From assembly GCF_000257645.1 (NCBI RefSeq), contig NZ_AJHJ01000005.1, positions 1 through 64,000 on the forward strand: 64,000 nt of DNA, in the 5' to 3' direction. Of the stretch, positions 49,547 to 60,099 are shown piece by piece. The notes beneath the pieces were generated by a model, which saw nothing but the letters and a program-made list of their open reading frames with translations, was not told the DNA's origin and did not search any database. Positions within the stretch are counted from its first letter, which is position 1. Every line of letters begins with the position of its first letter. Source of the stretch: Serratia sp. M24T3. GTDB taxonomy: Bacteria; Pseudomonadota; Gammaproteobacteria; Enterobacterales; Enterobacteriaceae. Made by a program: the position numbers and the translations under genes.

Positions 49547-50929
49547 TTGAGCACGCATTCTTTCTCCACACTGACTTTGCCATCCGAACAGCTTTCCAAC
49601 CTCGAAGAGTTGGGTTACGCCCAAATGACGCCAATCCAGGAAGCCTCGCTCCCTGCCATTCTGCTCGGGCAGGATGTGCGCGCCAAGGCGAAAACGGGCA
49701 GTGGTAAAACCGCCGCCTTTGGCATTGGCCTGCTGGATAAAATCACCGTTAGCGATTTTTTCTGCCAGTCTCTGGTGCTGTGCCCAACGCGTGAACTGGC
49801 GGATCAGGTCAGCAAAGAGCTGCGTCGTCTGGCTCGTTTTACCCAGAACATTAAAATTCTGACTCTGTGTGGTGGTCAGCCGATCGCGCCACAGCTTGAT
49901 TCGCTGGTTCATCAGCCGCATATCGTTGTGGGTACTCCAGGCCGTATTCAGGAACACTTGCGCAAAGGCACGCTGAAGCTGGATCAGCTGAAAGTGCTGG
50001 TGCTTGATGAAGCCGATCGCATGCTGGATATGGGATTTAGCGAAGATATTGAAGACGTGGTGAGCTATACGCCGCCATCGCGCCAAACACTGCTATTTTC
50101 CGCAACTTATCCGGCGGGCATCGAGCGCATCAGCGACAAGTTTCAGCGTCAGCCTCTCAATGTTGAAATTGAAGGCGGTGAAGACGTTGCCGATATCGAG
50201 CAGGTATTCATCGAAGCCGATCGCCACAGCCGTTTGTCGCTGCTGGCCGCAGTGCTGTATCAGCATCAGCCAACGTCATGCGTGGTGTTCTGCAATACCA
50301 AGCGCGATTGTCAGGAAGTAGCCGACACACTGGCCAGCAAAGGCATCAGCGTATTGGCGCTGAACGGTGATCTGGAACAGCGCGATCGCGACCGCGTTCT
50401 GGTGCGTTTCTCCAACGGCAGCTGCCGCGTGCTGGTTGCAACCGACGTCGCCGCCCGCGGTTTGGACATCAAACAGCTAGGTCTGGTCATTAACTACGAG
50501 CTGTCTTTTGATCCAGAAGTGCACGTGCATCGCGTGGGCCGAACCGGGCGTGCCGGAACCAGCGGTCTTGCCATAAGCCTGGTTGCGCCGCAGGAAATGG
50601 GGCGAGTCAACGCGCTCGAAGACTACACTCATAAGCGTTTTAAATGGCAGCCAGCCGCTCAGGCTCTTGCCGCGCCAGCGACCACTCTGGAACCTGAAAT
50701 GCTGACCCTGTGCATTGACGGTGGCCGTAAAGCCAAGATCCGTCCGGGCGATATTCTCGGTGCATTAACCGGTGATGCTGGCCTGACCGCCGCTGAAGTT
50801 GGCAAAATTGATATGTTCCCGATCCACGCCTACGTCGCGATTCGCAAAAACAGCGCCAAGAAAGCCCTGCAGCGTTTGCAGGAAGGCAAGATCAAAGGCA
50901 AAAACTGCAAAGCCGTTTTGCTCCGCTAA
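49547..50929 (+). CDS. dbpA: ATP-dependent RNA helicase DbpA
   Basis: DbpA is a DEAD-box helicase specific for hairpin 92 of 23S rRNA, acting in 50S assembly. The Q motif, Walker A AKTGSGKTAA, DEAD box VLDEADRMLDMGF, SAT and HRVGRTGRAG are all present. The C-terminal RNA-binding domain (about residues 385-460), with IDGGRKAKIRPGDILGAL, gives the specificity. The start is TTG at 49547 with AAAGAG upstream. Confidence 0.96.
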   Translation: MSTHSFSTLTLPSEQLSNLEELGYAQMTPIQEASLPAILLGQDVRAKAKTGSGKTAAFGIGLLDKITVSDFFCQSLVLCPTRELADQVSKELRRLARFTQNIKILTLCGGQPIAPQLDSLVHQPHIVVGTPGRIQEHLRKGTLKLDQLKVLVLDEADRMLDMGFSEDIEDVVSYTPPSRQTLLFSATYPAGIERISDKFQRQPLNVEIEGGEDVADIEQVFIEADRHSRLSLLAAVLYQHQPTSCVVFCNTKRDCQEVADTLASKGISVLALNGDLEQRDRDRVLVRFSNGSCRVLVATDVAARGLDIKQLGLVINYELSFDPEVHVHRVGRTGRAGTSGLAISLVAPQEMGRVNALEDYTHKRFKWQPAAQALAAPATTLEPEMLTLCIDGGRKAKIRPGDILGALTGDAGLTAAEVGKIDMFPIHAYVAIRKNSAKKALQRLQEGKIKGKNCKAVLLR

Positions 50930-50983
50930 CCTGTAAAGTATTCGATCGCGAACTGAAATAATCGAGAGGAGCAACACCCAACA

Positions 50984-53023
50984 ATGATGACACCTCCAAA
51001 GGCTGAAAAACGTCCGTTTCCGATGACTATGCACGGCGACACTCGCGTAGATGATTATTATTGGCTGCGCGATGACGAGCGCAGCAATGAAGACGTATTA
51101 AATTATCTTCAAGCTGAAAACGCGTGGACCGAGCAGGCGATGCAACCGCATCAGGCGCTGCGTGAAAAACTGTATCAGGAAATGGTTGACCGTATTGCGC
51201 AGCAGGATCACTCCGTTCCTTATGTTAAACATGGTTATCGGTATCAGACTCGTTATGAGCCGGGCAACGAATATGCAATTTACTTCCGCCAGCCGGAAGG
51301 CGAAACCGAGCATTGGCAAACGCTGATTGATGGCAACGAACGTGCCGCCGATCGTGAGTTTTATACCCTCGGCGGCCTCGATGTCAGCCCTGACAATGCT
51401 CAATTGCTGGTAGCGGAAGATTTTCTGTCACGACGCCAGTATGATATTCGCGTTAAAAACCTGAAAGATGACAGCTGGTCTGAGGAAGTTCTGAGTAATA
51501 CCTCAGGAAGTGCCGAATGGGCCAACGATTCCAAAACTATCTTTTATGTGCGCAAGCATAAAACCACGCTGTTGCCTTATCAGGTTTATCGCCATGAAGT
51601 CGGCACTGATCCGGCCAATGACGTGCTGATCTACGAAGAAAAAGACGACACATTTTATGTCGGGCTGGATAAAACTACTTCCGAGCGTTATATCCTGATC
51701 CATCTCGACAGCACCACGACGTCTGAAGTGTTGCTGCTGGACGCCGATAATCCGCTGGCAGAGCCGGTGATGTTTGTGCCGCGTCGCAAAGATCATGAAT
51801 ACGCCTTTGATCACTATCTGGGTCATTTTTATATCCGTTCAAATAAAGACGGTAAAAACTTTGGCCTTTATAAGAGCGAAACTGCCGATGAAGCCAGCTG
51901 GCAGACACTGATCGCTGCGCGCGACGAGGTGATGCTCGAAGGTTTCAGCCTGTTCCGCGACTGGCTGGTTATCGAAGAACGTCAGGATGGCCTGACCCAT
52001 CTGCGTCAAATCCACTGGCAGAGCGGTGAAGAAAAATCGCTGAAGTTTGACGATCCGACCTATGTGACCTGGCTGTCATTCAATCCTGATCCCGACACTT
52101 CCAAGTTGCGTTATGGTTACTCTTCCATGACCACTGCCAGCTCATTGTTTGAGTTGGATCTCGATACTGATGAACGCAAGCTGCTGAAACAGCAGGAAGT
52201 TAAAGATTTTGATTCTGCCAACTATCGCAGCGAACGCGTGTGGGTAAGCGCTCGCGACGGCGTGAAGGTGCCAGTATCAATGGTCTATCGACAGGATACC
52301 TTTAAGCCTGGGCACAACCCGCTAATGATCTATGCTTACGGATCCTATGGCAGCAGCATGGATCCAGGGTTCAGCGGCAGCCGTTTGAGCCTGCTGGATC
52401 GCGGTTTCGTATTTGCGCTGGCACATATTCGCGGTGGTGCCGATCTCGGTCAGCAGTGGTATGACGACGGCAAACTGCTTAACAAGCTGAACACCTTCCA
52501 TGACTTTATCGACGTTACCCGTGAGCTGGTTGCTCGGCAATATGGCGACAGCGAACAAGTTTATGCGATGGGCGGCAGCGCGGGCGGCCTGTTGATGGGC
52601 GCGGTGATTAACCAGGCACCCGAGCTTTATCACGGTATTGTTGCGCAGGTGCCATTCGTTGATGTGGTCACCACCATGCTTGACGAGTCAATCCCGCTGA
52701 CTACCGGCGAGTATGACGAGTGGGGCAATCCAAATGATAAAGCCTATTACGACTATATTCTGCAATATAGCCCTTACGATCAGGTAAAAGCGCAGGCATA
52801 TCCACACATGCTGGTCACTACCGGTCTGCACGATTCTCAGGTGCAATATTGGGAACCGGCCAAGTGGGTCGCCAAGTTACGTGACTTGAAGACCGATGAT
52901 AATCAGCTGCTGATGTACACCGACATGGATTCGGGACACGGCGGTAAATCGGGGCGCTTCAAGGCTTACGAAGATATCGCGATGGAATACGCTTTCGTGA
53001 TTGCGCTAAGCCAGCCAAAATAA
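50984..53023 (+). CDS. ptrB: Oligopeptidase B (PtrB)
   Basis: PtrB is an S9-family serine peptidase that cuts short peptides after arginine and lysine. It has an N-terminal beta-propeller (about residues 70-400) and a C-terminal alpha/beta-hydrolase. The nucleophile is in GGSAGG (about residue 533); the acid and histidine follow, the latter in [11 protein letters not shown]. Length 679 compares with 686 in E. coli. AGAGGAG precedes the ATG. dbpA lies 54 bases upstream on the same strand. Confidence 0.96.
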   Translation: MMTPPKAEKRPFPMTMHGDTRVDDYYWLRDDERSNEDVLNYLQAENAWTEQAMQPHQALREKLYQEMVDRIAQQDHSVPYVKHGYRYQTRYEPGNEYAIYFRQPEGETEHWQTLIDGNERAADREFYTLGGLDVSPDNAQLLVAEDFLSRRQYDIRVKNLKDDSWSEEVLSNTSGSAEWANDSKTIFYVRKHKTTLLPYQVYRHEVGTDPANDVLIYEEKDDTFYVGLDKTTSERYILIHLDSTTTSEVLLLDADNPLAEPVMFVPRRKDHEYAFDHYLGHFYIRSNKDGKNFGLYKSETADEASWQTLIAARDEVMLEGFSLFRDWLVIEERQDGLTHLRQIHWQSGEEKSLKFDDPTYVTWLSFNPDPDTSKLRYGYSSMTTASSLFELDLDTDERKLLKQQEVKDFDSANYRSERVWVSARDGVKVPVSMVYRQDTFKPGHNPLMIYAYGSYGSSMDPGFSGSRLSLLDRGFVFALAHIRGGADLGQQWYDDGKLLNKLNTFHDFIDVTRELVARQYGDSEQVYAMGGSAGGLLMGAVINQAPELYHGIVAQVPFVDVVTTMLDESIPLTTGEYDEWGNPNDKAYYDYILQYSPYDQVKAQAYPHMLVTTGLHDSQVQYWEPAKWVAKLRDLKTDDNQLLMYTDMDSGHGGKSGRFKAYEDIAMEYAFVIALSQPK

Positions 53024-53038
53024 GACCTGCTAAGGTAA

Positions 53039-53086
53039 ACTCAGGGTTACTCAGGTATTACTCAGGTATTACTCAGGGTTTACTCA
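53039..53086. repeat. Short tandem repeat after ptrB
   Basis: The unit ACTCAGGTATT or ACTCAGGGTTT (10-11 bases) occurs four times in a row and ends in a fifth partial ACTCA. It lies in the 3' untranslated region of ptrB, before its terminator. Confidence 0.8.
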
Positions 53087-53101
53087 CTAGTCACGGTCAA
53101 T

Positions 53102-53131
53102 AAAAAAGAGGCGGTTCTCCCTGCCTCTTTT
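53102..53131. terminator. Bidirectional terminator between ptrB and exoX
   Basis: AAAAAGAGGC and GCCTCTTTTT flank a ten-base loop between the convergent genes. Confidence 0.85.
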
Positions 53132-53178
53132 TACTTTCAACTTCTGCTTATTCAACCTCTGCTTAGTTCCGCAGCCCG

Positions 53179-53844
53179 TTAGTTCTGTAAAAAATACTTC
53201 AGGCTGTAGCGCATGTCGGCACTCAGGTTGTCGATCGACTTCAGCATCCATCGCAGATAGCCCGGATCTTGCGCCGCTATCTCGGCAATTTTCTGCCCAC
53301 GATATTTGCCAAATTTCAGCGTGCGTAACAGAGTAGGGCGGTCAACAAGTGCGACCATCTCTTCCGCGCTCCAACTTGTCTCTTTTAAAATCAGCTGCAG
53401 CAGCGAGGCCGTGACATAGCAATCATACAATGCGCGGTGTGGATGCAGATGTGCCGGTGGCGTGGTGTCGAGTTGCAAGCTGTTTCGCAAATTTTGCAGG
53501 CTATAGCTTGGCTGATTGGGGAACACTTCACGCGCCAGTTTTACCGTACAAATCCACTGACCGTTCATCTCAGGCAGCATTGCGCGATCAAAGGCTGCAT
53601 TGTGAGCCACATAGAAGGGATGATTTTGATACCTTCTAACCGCAACGGCAATGCGCGGTTTGTCTTCCACCATTTCTTCAGTAATGTGATGGATAGCCAT
53701 TGCCTGCGGGCTGATTTCCCGGTCAGGACAGACCAGATCGCTCATGGGCTGAGTAATGATACCGTCGACCACATCGACAGAGGCAATTTCCACCACACCG
53801 CCGTTAAAGCCACAGGTTTCTGTATCTATCACCCTAAAAGTCAT
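53179..53844 (-). CDS. exoX: Exodeoxyribonuclease X (ExoX)
   Basis: ExoX is a 3'-5' DnaQ-family exonuclease used in mismatch repair and recombination. ExoI motif VIDTETCGF is at residues 4-12, ExoII is in VAHNAAFDRAML, and ExoIII is HPHRALYDCYVT. The 221-residue length matches E. coli (220). yobB lies 17 bases upstream on the same strand. Confidence 0.95.
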   Translation of the reverse strand: MTFRVIDTETCGFNGGVVEIASVDVVDGIITQPMSDLVCPDREISPQAMAIHHITEEMVEDKPRIAVAVRRYQNHPFYVAHNAAFDRAMLPEMNGQWICTVKLAREVFPNQPSYSLQNLRNSLQLDTTPPAHLHPHRALYDCYVTASLLQLILKETSWSAEEMVALVDRPTLLRTLKFGKYRGQKIAEIAAQDPGYLRWMLKSIDNLSADMRYSLKYFLQN

Positions 53845-53861
53845 GCTTTGCTCCTGATGGT

Positions 53862-54626
53862 TTATGTCCCCTGATAGCTTAACAGCTCAACCTGTCCTTG
53901 CCAGCCGTTTTGAGTTTGCCTGGCGAGGGTAATGGCGTCCTGATTAGCCGGAGCCACGGCAATCACATGTCCCTGCTCGGACCAAATCGCGCTTTTACCG
54001 GCCGGAACCCATCCCCCAGTCGGAGCGCAATGATTTGCCATCACGACAGTCATGCGGTGTTTTTCGGCATAGTTGCGCATCATCTCGCTTTCGCGCAGAT
54101 AGCTAGGCTCTGAGACAAGCACTCCGGCAGCGTAAATTTCAGCCCCGTGCTCGGCCGCAAACTGTGGATGAGATGCGAAACCGATATCTGCACAGATTGC
54201 CAGACCCAAAACTTTGCCACTGACGTTAAGCTGTGGACCGCCCTGACCGGCAGTGAAAAAGTCTTCTTCACTGTCGTGCAGATGCTGCTTGGTATAAGAA
54301 TAAAGAGTGCCGTCGGGGGCAAACACGACAGCGCCAATATAGAGAGCATCACCATCGTTGCAGCATAAAGGAGCGCCAACTACAATCGTCATTTCATGAT
54401 TTTTTGCCAGATTTCGCAAGGTTTCGAGACGGGAGTCCTGCAAAGTCAGACCTAACTTGCGGGCTAAATCAGGTTCATAGCCTGTTAATGACAGTTCGGG
54501 AAAAATCAGCAGGTTTACACGATGCGAGGCGGCGAGCGCGATGGCTTGTACATGGCGATTGATATTTACTTCGATATTACCAGCCAGGCAGGTGATTTGC
54601 GCTGCAGCAATAATAAAGTCACTCAT
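53862..54626 (-). CDS. yobB: Carbon-nitrogen hydrolase family protein YobB
   Basis: A 254-residue nitrilase-superfamily protein. The catalytic glutamate is in IFPELSLTGYEP, the lysine in YTKQHLHDSEEDFF and the cysteine in LAICADIGFA, so the E-K-C triad is complete. The substrate is not known. It sits in the E. coli yobB position beside exoX. Confidence 0.88.
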   Translation of the reverse strand: MSDFIIAAAQITCLAGNIEVNINRHVQAIALAASHRVNLLIFPELSLTGYEPDLARKLGLTLQDSRLETLRNLAKNHEMTIVVGAPLCCNDGDALYIGAVVFAPDGTLYSYTKQHLHDSEEDFFTAGQGGPQLNVSGKVLGLAICADIGFASHPQFAAEHGAEIYAAGVLVSEPSYLRESEMMRNYAEKHRMTVVMANHCAPTGGWVPAGKSAIWSEQGHVIAVAPANQDAITLARQTQNGWQGQVELLSYQGT

Positions 54627-54665
54627 TGGTTACTCTCAGATGTTTTTTAGCTCGGGCCTTTTAAC

Positions 54666-54690
54666 AAAAAACCCGCGTTAGGCGGGTTTA
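54666..54690 (-). terminator. Terminator of the lysine-rich small gene
   Basis: On the minus strand AAACCCGCC-TAA-CGCGGGTTTTTTG has a T6 run after the stem, 20 bases beyond the stop of the small gene at 54711. Confidence 0.75.
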
Positions 54691-54710
54691 TCTTGATACG
54701 AAGTCATGTG

Positions 54711-54812
54711 TTAAGCAGAAGCCTTCTTGGCCTTTTTATCTGCTTTTTTCTCAGCTGGGGTTTTCAATGGCTTTTTCTTCGCATTTTTTTTGCTATCCAT
54801 TCCTTTACTCAT
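54711..54812 (-). CDS. 33-residue lysine-rich protein
   Basis: ATG at 54812 follows AGAGG at five bases and opens a 33-codon frame: MSKGMDSKKNAKKKPLKTPA, then EKKADKKAKKASA. Lysine makes up over a third of the residues. The separate ribosome-binding site, codon-like composition and dedicated terminator indicate a real gene. Such a protein would bind nucleic acid or acidic surfaces, but no function is known to me. Confidence 0.65.
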   Translation of the reverse strand: MSKGMDSKKNAKKKPLKTPAEKKADKKAKKASA

Positions 54813-56070
<1,258 letters not shown>

Positions 56071-56101
56071 TCCTTTATTCTCGCCTGCGCCATAAAGCCG
56101 A

Positions 56102-56332
56102 TTATTTTTGTTTCGGCTCATAAGGCAGGCGGGAATATTTATGTGATTCCGCACGATAAAACGCCACTCGTTCCCGAAAATAGTCGCGCAAATGGGCTAC
56201 TTGCTCACGTTCGGCTATCTCTGCTACCACCGGCATGTTATAGCGCTCTTTAAATGCCACTGCGGAGGCTGCCAAATCAACGTTAATTTTATCCATCTCT
56301 TCTTTACTGGTTTCCGCCAGATTACGATTCAT
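56102..56332 (-). CDS. holE: DNA polymerase III theta subunit HolE
   Basis: Theta binds and stabilises the epsilon proofreading subunit in the polymerase III core. The 76-residue protein contains [18 protein letters not shown] and ends [10 protein letters not shown], both diagnostic of HolE. ATG at 56332 gives the family length; the 27 codons upstream in frame are not homologous. Confidence 0.94.
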   Translation of the reverse strand: MNRNLAETSKEEMDKINVDLAASAVAFKERYNMPVVAEIAEREQVAHLRDYFRERVAFYRAESHKYSRLPYEPKQK

Positions 56333-56761
56333 TATCTCTTCCTGCTCATGGGGTGTTAACAGCCATTCATGCTTGTATTGTACAAGAGCCAGAGGCTGAG
56401 GTGAATGCCTCAAGAGGGCCTTATCGAGAACAATTAAATCTAAATGAGATTATCAATCATTTATATTCACTTTTGAGAACGAATGTTAATGGGTGATATT
56501 TAGATAAATAAATAATAAATCGAAATAAGAATGATTCTTTTTAATAGGAATTTATTGTTGTAAATAATTATCAATAACAACTTAATTATTATTTATGGAA
56601 AATAAAATCGATGTAAATCAGTAAGTTAAAATTATTCTTTGATTTTAATTATATTAGTTTAATCAAGGCTTTTTATTTTAATTCGAGTTGTGCATAATGC
56701 TCACAAATAATGCAATATAACGAATAAGAAATTTAATTTTATTAAATTCTGGAGATTCATC
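56333..56761. promoter_or_regulatory. AT-rich upstream region of ftnA with Fur-like repeats
   Basis: About 430 bases, very AT-rich next to ftnA, without a gene. AAGAAT-G-ATTCTT at 56527-56539 is a perfect 6-1-6 inverted repeat, and ATAATTATCAATA follows near 56562, both resembling parts of Fur sites. In E. coli Fur activates ftnA by displacing H-NS from such a region. The match here is by pattern only. Confidence 0.45.
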
Positions 56762-57268
56762 GTGCTTAAAGAAGATATGATCAAACAGCTTAATGACCAA
56801 CTGAATCTGGAATTCTATTCAGCTAATTTATATTTGCAGATGAGTGCCTGGTGTAGTGATAAAGGTTATGAAGGTGCTGCTGCCTTTATGATGGAACACT
56901 CCCGTGAAGAAATGACTCACATGCAGCGCCTGTTCAAATACGTGAGTGACACTGGTGCTCTGCCGTTACTGGGCACAATTCAGGCACCACGCTCAGATTT
57001 CGAATCACTGGCCGACGTGTTCAATCTTGCTTATCAACACGAGCAATTGATCACTGAAGAGATCAACAAACTTGCCGATCTGGCAATGACCACTAAAGAT
57101 TATTCGACCTTCAACTTCCTGCAATGGTATGTTGCCGAGCAGCATGAAGAAGAGACCCTGTTCAAGTCTGTTCTGGACAAACTTGGCCTGGTTAGCGATA
57201 CCGGAAACGGCCTGTTCCTCGTCGATAAAGATTTGAAGGAAATTGTCGCTCAATCACCGGTGGTGTGA
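56762..57268 (+). CDS. ftnA: Non-haem ferritin FtnA
   Basis: FtnA forms a 24-mer that oxidises ferrous iron and stores it as a mineral core. The ferroxidase ligands are in QLNLEFYSANLYLQM (glutamate), HSREEMTHM and the C-terminal WYVAEQHEEETLF. The 168-residue length is usual for the family. The start is GTG at 56762, with GGAG upstream. Confidence 0.95.
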   Translation: MLKEDMIKQLNDQLNLEFYSANLYLQMSAWCSDKGYEGAAAFMMEHSREEMTHMQRLFKYVSDTGALPLLGTIQAPRSDFESLADVFNLAYQHEQLITEEINKLADLAMTTKDYSTFNFLQWYVAEQHEEETLFKSVLDKLGLVSDTGNGLFLVDKDLKEIVAQSPVV

Positions 57269-57306
57269 TTTAAACACAATAATCGATTTTCGTAATTAAG
57301 ACCAAG

Positions 57307-57339
57307 CGCAGAGCAACCTAAAAGGGCTCTGCGTTTTTT
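57307..57339 (+). terminator. ftnA terminator
   Basis: CGCAGAGC pairs with GCTCTGCG and a T6 run follows, about 40 bases past the stop codon. Confidence 0.85.
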
Positions 57340-57507
57340 ATCCTTATTAATCATAAGATTATTAGTATCTCAGCCTTGGCTTTTTGTGCGAAAATAGTCT
57401 ATTCATGCTTCTCATCTTTGTTTACATAACAATTTTCACAGATCCCGGCGACAGTTTGCGCTAAAGTTGCGCGTGAAATTTTCATATTCACTAGCCAAGG
57501 ATAAATT

Positions 57508-57891
57508 GTGTCTATTAAAAAACTGAAGTCTTTGCGTATTCTCAGTTCTGCCTGCGTATTAGCCGCAGGTTTGATTTCACAACAGGCTTTTGCTCACGCG
57601 CATCTAAAAACCGAGACCCCAGCCGCAGATAGCCAAATTAGCGTGGCACCCACTGAACTTACGCTCGGTTTTAGCGAAGGCGTTGAGCCAAATTTCAGTA
57701 AAATCGAACTACGTGGTCCTGACAATAAGTCAGTGAAAACCGGTGATTTCAAACTGGCTGCCAAAGATAACACTCAAGTTTTGATTGCGCTGCCAACACC
57801 GCTAACCAGCGGAAAGTATTTGGTTTCTTGGCACGTTGTTTCCGTAGACGGCCATAAGACCCAAGGTGAATACAGCTTTACTGTGAAATAA
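57508..57891 (+). CDS. yobA: YobA, CopC-type periplasmic copper-binding protein
   Basis: A 127-residue protein with a signal peptide (about residues 1-29, cut before HAHLK). The mature N-terminal histidine and a second site in VSVDGHKTQGEYSF near the C-terminus are the copper(II) ligands of the CopC family. It precedes yebZ by four bases and forms the yobA-yebZ-yebY copper operon. The start is GTG at 57508. Confidence 0.92.
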   Translation: MSIKKLKSLRILSSACVLAAGLISQQAFAHAHLKTETPAADSQISVAPTELTLGFSEGVEPNFSKIELRGPDNKSVKTGDFKLAAKDNTQVLIALPTPLTSGKYLVSWHVVSVDGHKTQGEYSFTVK

Positions 57892-57895
57892 TCCT

Positions 57896-58780
57896 ATGAG
57901 CCTGGCGTCACTTTTTGTCATTTGCCGTTTTGTGCATTTCGTTTCGGTGATGCAACTTTTTGGCGCCTGCGTTTTTACCCGCCTGCTGTCGCCTGAAGTT
58001 TTCACTTCAATACTGGCGCGTAAAAACCAGACGCTAATTACCGCTTCAGCCGTTGTTTCAGCATTCAGTGCGTTTGTGATGCTGGCGATCCAGGCCGGGG
58101 TAATGGGGAATGGCTGGCCCGATACCATCAACCTTAACGTCATGATGCTGGTGCTCACGACCACTTTTGGCGACGTTTGGCGCTGGCATATGCTGATGGC
58201 CGTTTTCGCATTGTTGCTGGTGCTGATTGATGGCTTGCCTTGGCGTTATCTGCTATTGATTTTGCTCAGTATCGGGTTGCTGATAGGCCAGGCGCTAATT
58301 GGGCACGCGGCCATGCTTGAGGGCTCATTAGGCGTATTGCAACGAATTAACCACGCCATACATTTACTGAGTGCTGGCTACTGGTTTGGAAGTCTGATCC
58401 CCTTGACGACCTGTATGACATTTACCCATCAACCCGCGACACGTCCGGCTGCAATCCTGACTCTGCTGAGATTTTCCACTTATGGGCACATCGCTGTCGC
58501 GCTAGTGATATTGACCGGGGTAATAAATAGCGCCTTTATACTGCAGAGATGGCCCATTAACATGCATTCGCCGTATGAATTGCTGCTGGTCTGTAAAGTC
58601 TTGCTGGTGGCGCTAATGGTACTAATAGCAGTCTATAACCGTTATCGATTGGTCCCAAAGCTGGCGATGCACACACAGTTGGCCCAAAAGCGCATGATGG
58701 TTATTTGCTGGGCTGAGTTCGGATTGGCCCTTTTGGTGATTGCGTTGGTCAGCCTTTTTGCTACCCTATCGCCCAATTAA
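57896..58780 (+). CDS. yebZ: YebZ, CopD-type inner-membrane protein
   Basis: A 294-residue polytopic protein with about eight hydrophobic segments. The CopD family acts with CopC in copper transfer across the inner membrane. Conserved histidines in membrane segments (RFVHFVSV, WRWHMLMA, IGHAAML, INHAIHLLSAGYW) are likely metal ligands. It follows yobA with a four-base gap. Confidence 0.92.
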   Translation: MSLASLFVICRFVHFVSVMQLFGACVFTRLLSPEVFTSILARKNQTLITASAVVSAFSAFVMLAIQAGVMGNGWPDTINLNVMMLVLTTTFGDVWRWHMLMAVFALLLVLIDGLPWRYLLLILLSIGLLIGQALIGHAAMLEGSLGVLQRINHAIHLLSAGYWFGSLIPLTTCMTFTHQPATRPAAILTLLRFSTYGHIAVALVILTGVINSAFILQRWPINMHSPYELLLVCKVLLVALMVLIAVYNRYRLVPKLAMHTQLAQKRMMVICWAEFGLALLVIALVSLFATLSPN

Positions 58781-58837
58781 ATCGGCTTAGTGCCTTTCGC
58801 TGCAAGAATGAATTAGAAAGTTAAACGAGGAAGAGTC

Positions 58838-59173
58838 ATGAAGAAAATACTACTTGGGTGCCTGCTGTTTACCCTGTCGGCCAGCTGCTTTGCGGCACCG
58901 CAAGTTGTCACCGTTAGCCGCCTGGAGTATGGCAAAACATGGGCATTTACCCGTGAAGAAGTGATGCTTCAGTGCCGACCGGGCAAAGCTTTGTACGTAA
59001 TTAACGACAGCACCCTGGCTCAGTATCCGCTAAATGACATCGCTATTCAGCAGGTAAAACAAGGCTTGACCACTGCACTACCGTTGAACACTATCCAACT
59101 TGATGATCCTAATAACCCGGGCCATAAAATGAGCCTCGCGCCGTTTATCGAACGAGCAGAAACCCTCTGTTAA
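58838..59173 (+). CDS. yebY: YebY periplasmic protein
   Basis: A 111-residue protein with a signal peptide (about 1-18, ending SCFA) and a small domain. Two cysteines (QCRPGK and the C-terminal LC) may form a disulfide. In E. coli yebY is copper-induced and follows yebZ, as here. The exact role is not established. Confidence 0.88.
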   Translation: MKKILLGCLLFTLSASCFAAPQVVTVSRLEYGKTWAFTREEVMLQCRPGKALYVINDSTLAQYPLNDIAIQQVKQGLTTALPLNTIQLDDPNNPGHKMSLAPFIERAETLC

Positions 59174-59385
59174 ATGCTGAATTATGTCCAGGGGCTGACT
59201 GTGTTGGCCTCTGATTGGCAATGCGCAAAATCCCTTCTTAATAACGATTTTTGAAGCCAATTTCGAATCTTAAATGGTTGGTTTTGAGGTTGTGGTCACA
59301 AATCTAAACTCATTTCCTAAAGTTATTATCACTTAACGTCAAAGTGGCTGGAAAAGCATCACACCTCAACTACTCTTTAACATGT

Positions 59386-59487
59386 AAGGCTTAACCGCCT
59401 GCATCAATGCCAACTTTTAGCGCACGGCTCTCTCCCAAGAGCCATTTCCCTAGACCGAATATAGGAATCGTATTCGGTCTTTTTTTT
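59386..59487 (+). ncRNA. sdsR: SdsR (RyeB) sigma-S-dependent small RNA
   Basis: The segment from AAGGCTTAACCG to the T8 run carries the highly conserved SdsR body: AACTTTTAGCGCACGGCTCT, CTCCCAAGAGCC and the terminator stem ACCGAATA...TATTCGGT. SdsR is an Hfq-dependent RNA made in stationary phase that represses mutS, ompD and others. A TACTCT -10 element lies nine bases before the start. The location after yebY is the E. coli one. The antisense RNA RyeA/SraC would lie on the other strand, but its far end is displaced by the inserted element. Confidence 0.93.
59471..59484. repeat. attL candidate in the SdsR terminator
   Basis: TATTCGGTCTTTTT here is repeated exactly at 63140-63153. It overlaps the 3' arm of the SdsR terminator, a site where phages and islands are known to insert in Salmonella. 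Confidence 0.7.
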
Positions 59488-59542
59488 GCCCTCTATCCAA
59501 ATCAATCACTTGTAATAAAATTAACTACTTAACCTCACCGAG

Positions 59543-59640
59543 TTACCCTGTATTGTACCCAGAAAGAATCTCTGCCGCCATTTTGCCGCCACTTTTACCC
59601 GCTGTTTTCACCCCCAAAATCGATAACGGATTATTGGTTA
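59543..59640 (-). pseudogene. Integrase 3' end, copy 1 (next to attL)
   Basis: The minus strand encodes ALTNNPLSILGVK and then a 20-residue tail to TAA at 59543. The same ALTNNPLSILG stretch ends the integrase fragment at 60715-60942, so this is the C-terminus of a related tyrosine recombinase. The rest of the gene has been lost; the break is at about 59640. Closeness to the attL repeat (56 bases) is the normal int position. Confidence 0.6.
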
Positions 59641-59693
59641 AGGCATGGTTTTTTAGGGCAGTTGTATGCTGTGAACTTTAGTGCAAGATTGGC

Positions 59694-60032
59694 CTAGTTT
59701 TGCCAGTTAATCAGTTCGTCCAAATCATTGAGCAAAGCCGGGAAGTAACTTTCATCAATACCGATCAAGTCAGTTAACGTAATGCTTTCAACATTGTTTT
59801 CAGGTTTTAATACCATCTCTAAGGCAACAGAGCCCGTTGATTCATCAGGATAAAAGGTCAACATTACTTGTTCAAAAACACTGCTGAAAACAATTTTATC
59901 ACTCTTCTTTTGGTTCTTAAGAGATTGGTATAACCCAATCAATTCTTCTTTGATAGTCTCAAGATCGCCAGCCATAAACTCTGCCGAGAATTGGGTTTTC
60001 AGTTGTGGAATTGAAAATTCAACCCACACCAT
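59694..60032 (-). CDS. Possible WapI-like immunity protein
   Basis: A 112-residue acidic protein with no signal peptide. The pattern FSAEFMAGDLETIKEELIGL, YQSLK, a central strand region, and the ending IDESYFPALLNDLDELINW recalls small immunity proteins of the WapI family. The similarity is to a pattern, not a scored match. It lies directly downstream of a broken toxin-like gene on the same strand, the usual order of a toxin-immunity pair. The frame is intact. Confidence 0.45.
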   Translation of the reverse strand: MVWVEFSIPQLKTQFSAEFMAGDLETIKEELIGLYQSLKNQKKSDKIVFSSVFEQVMLTFYPDESTGSVALEMVLKPENNVESITLTDLIGIDESYFPALLNDLDELINWQN

Positions 60033-60099
60033 AATGCGGTCATAATTAGCACTCTCTGGTTCAGATTACGAGAAAATTCTACTTATGGACACACCGGTT

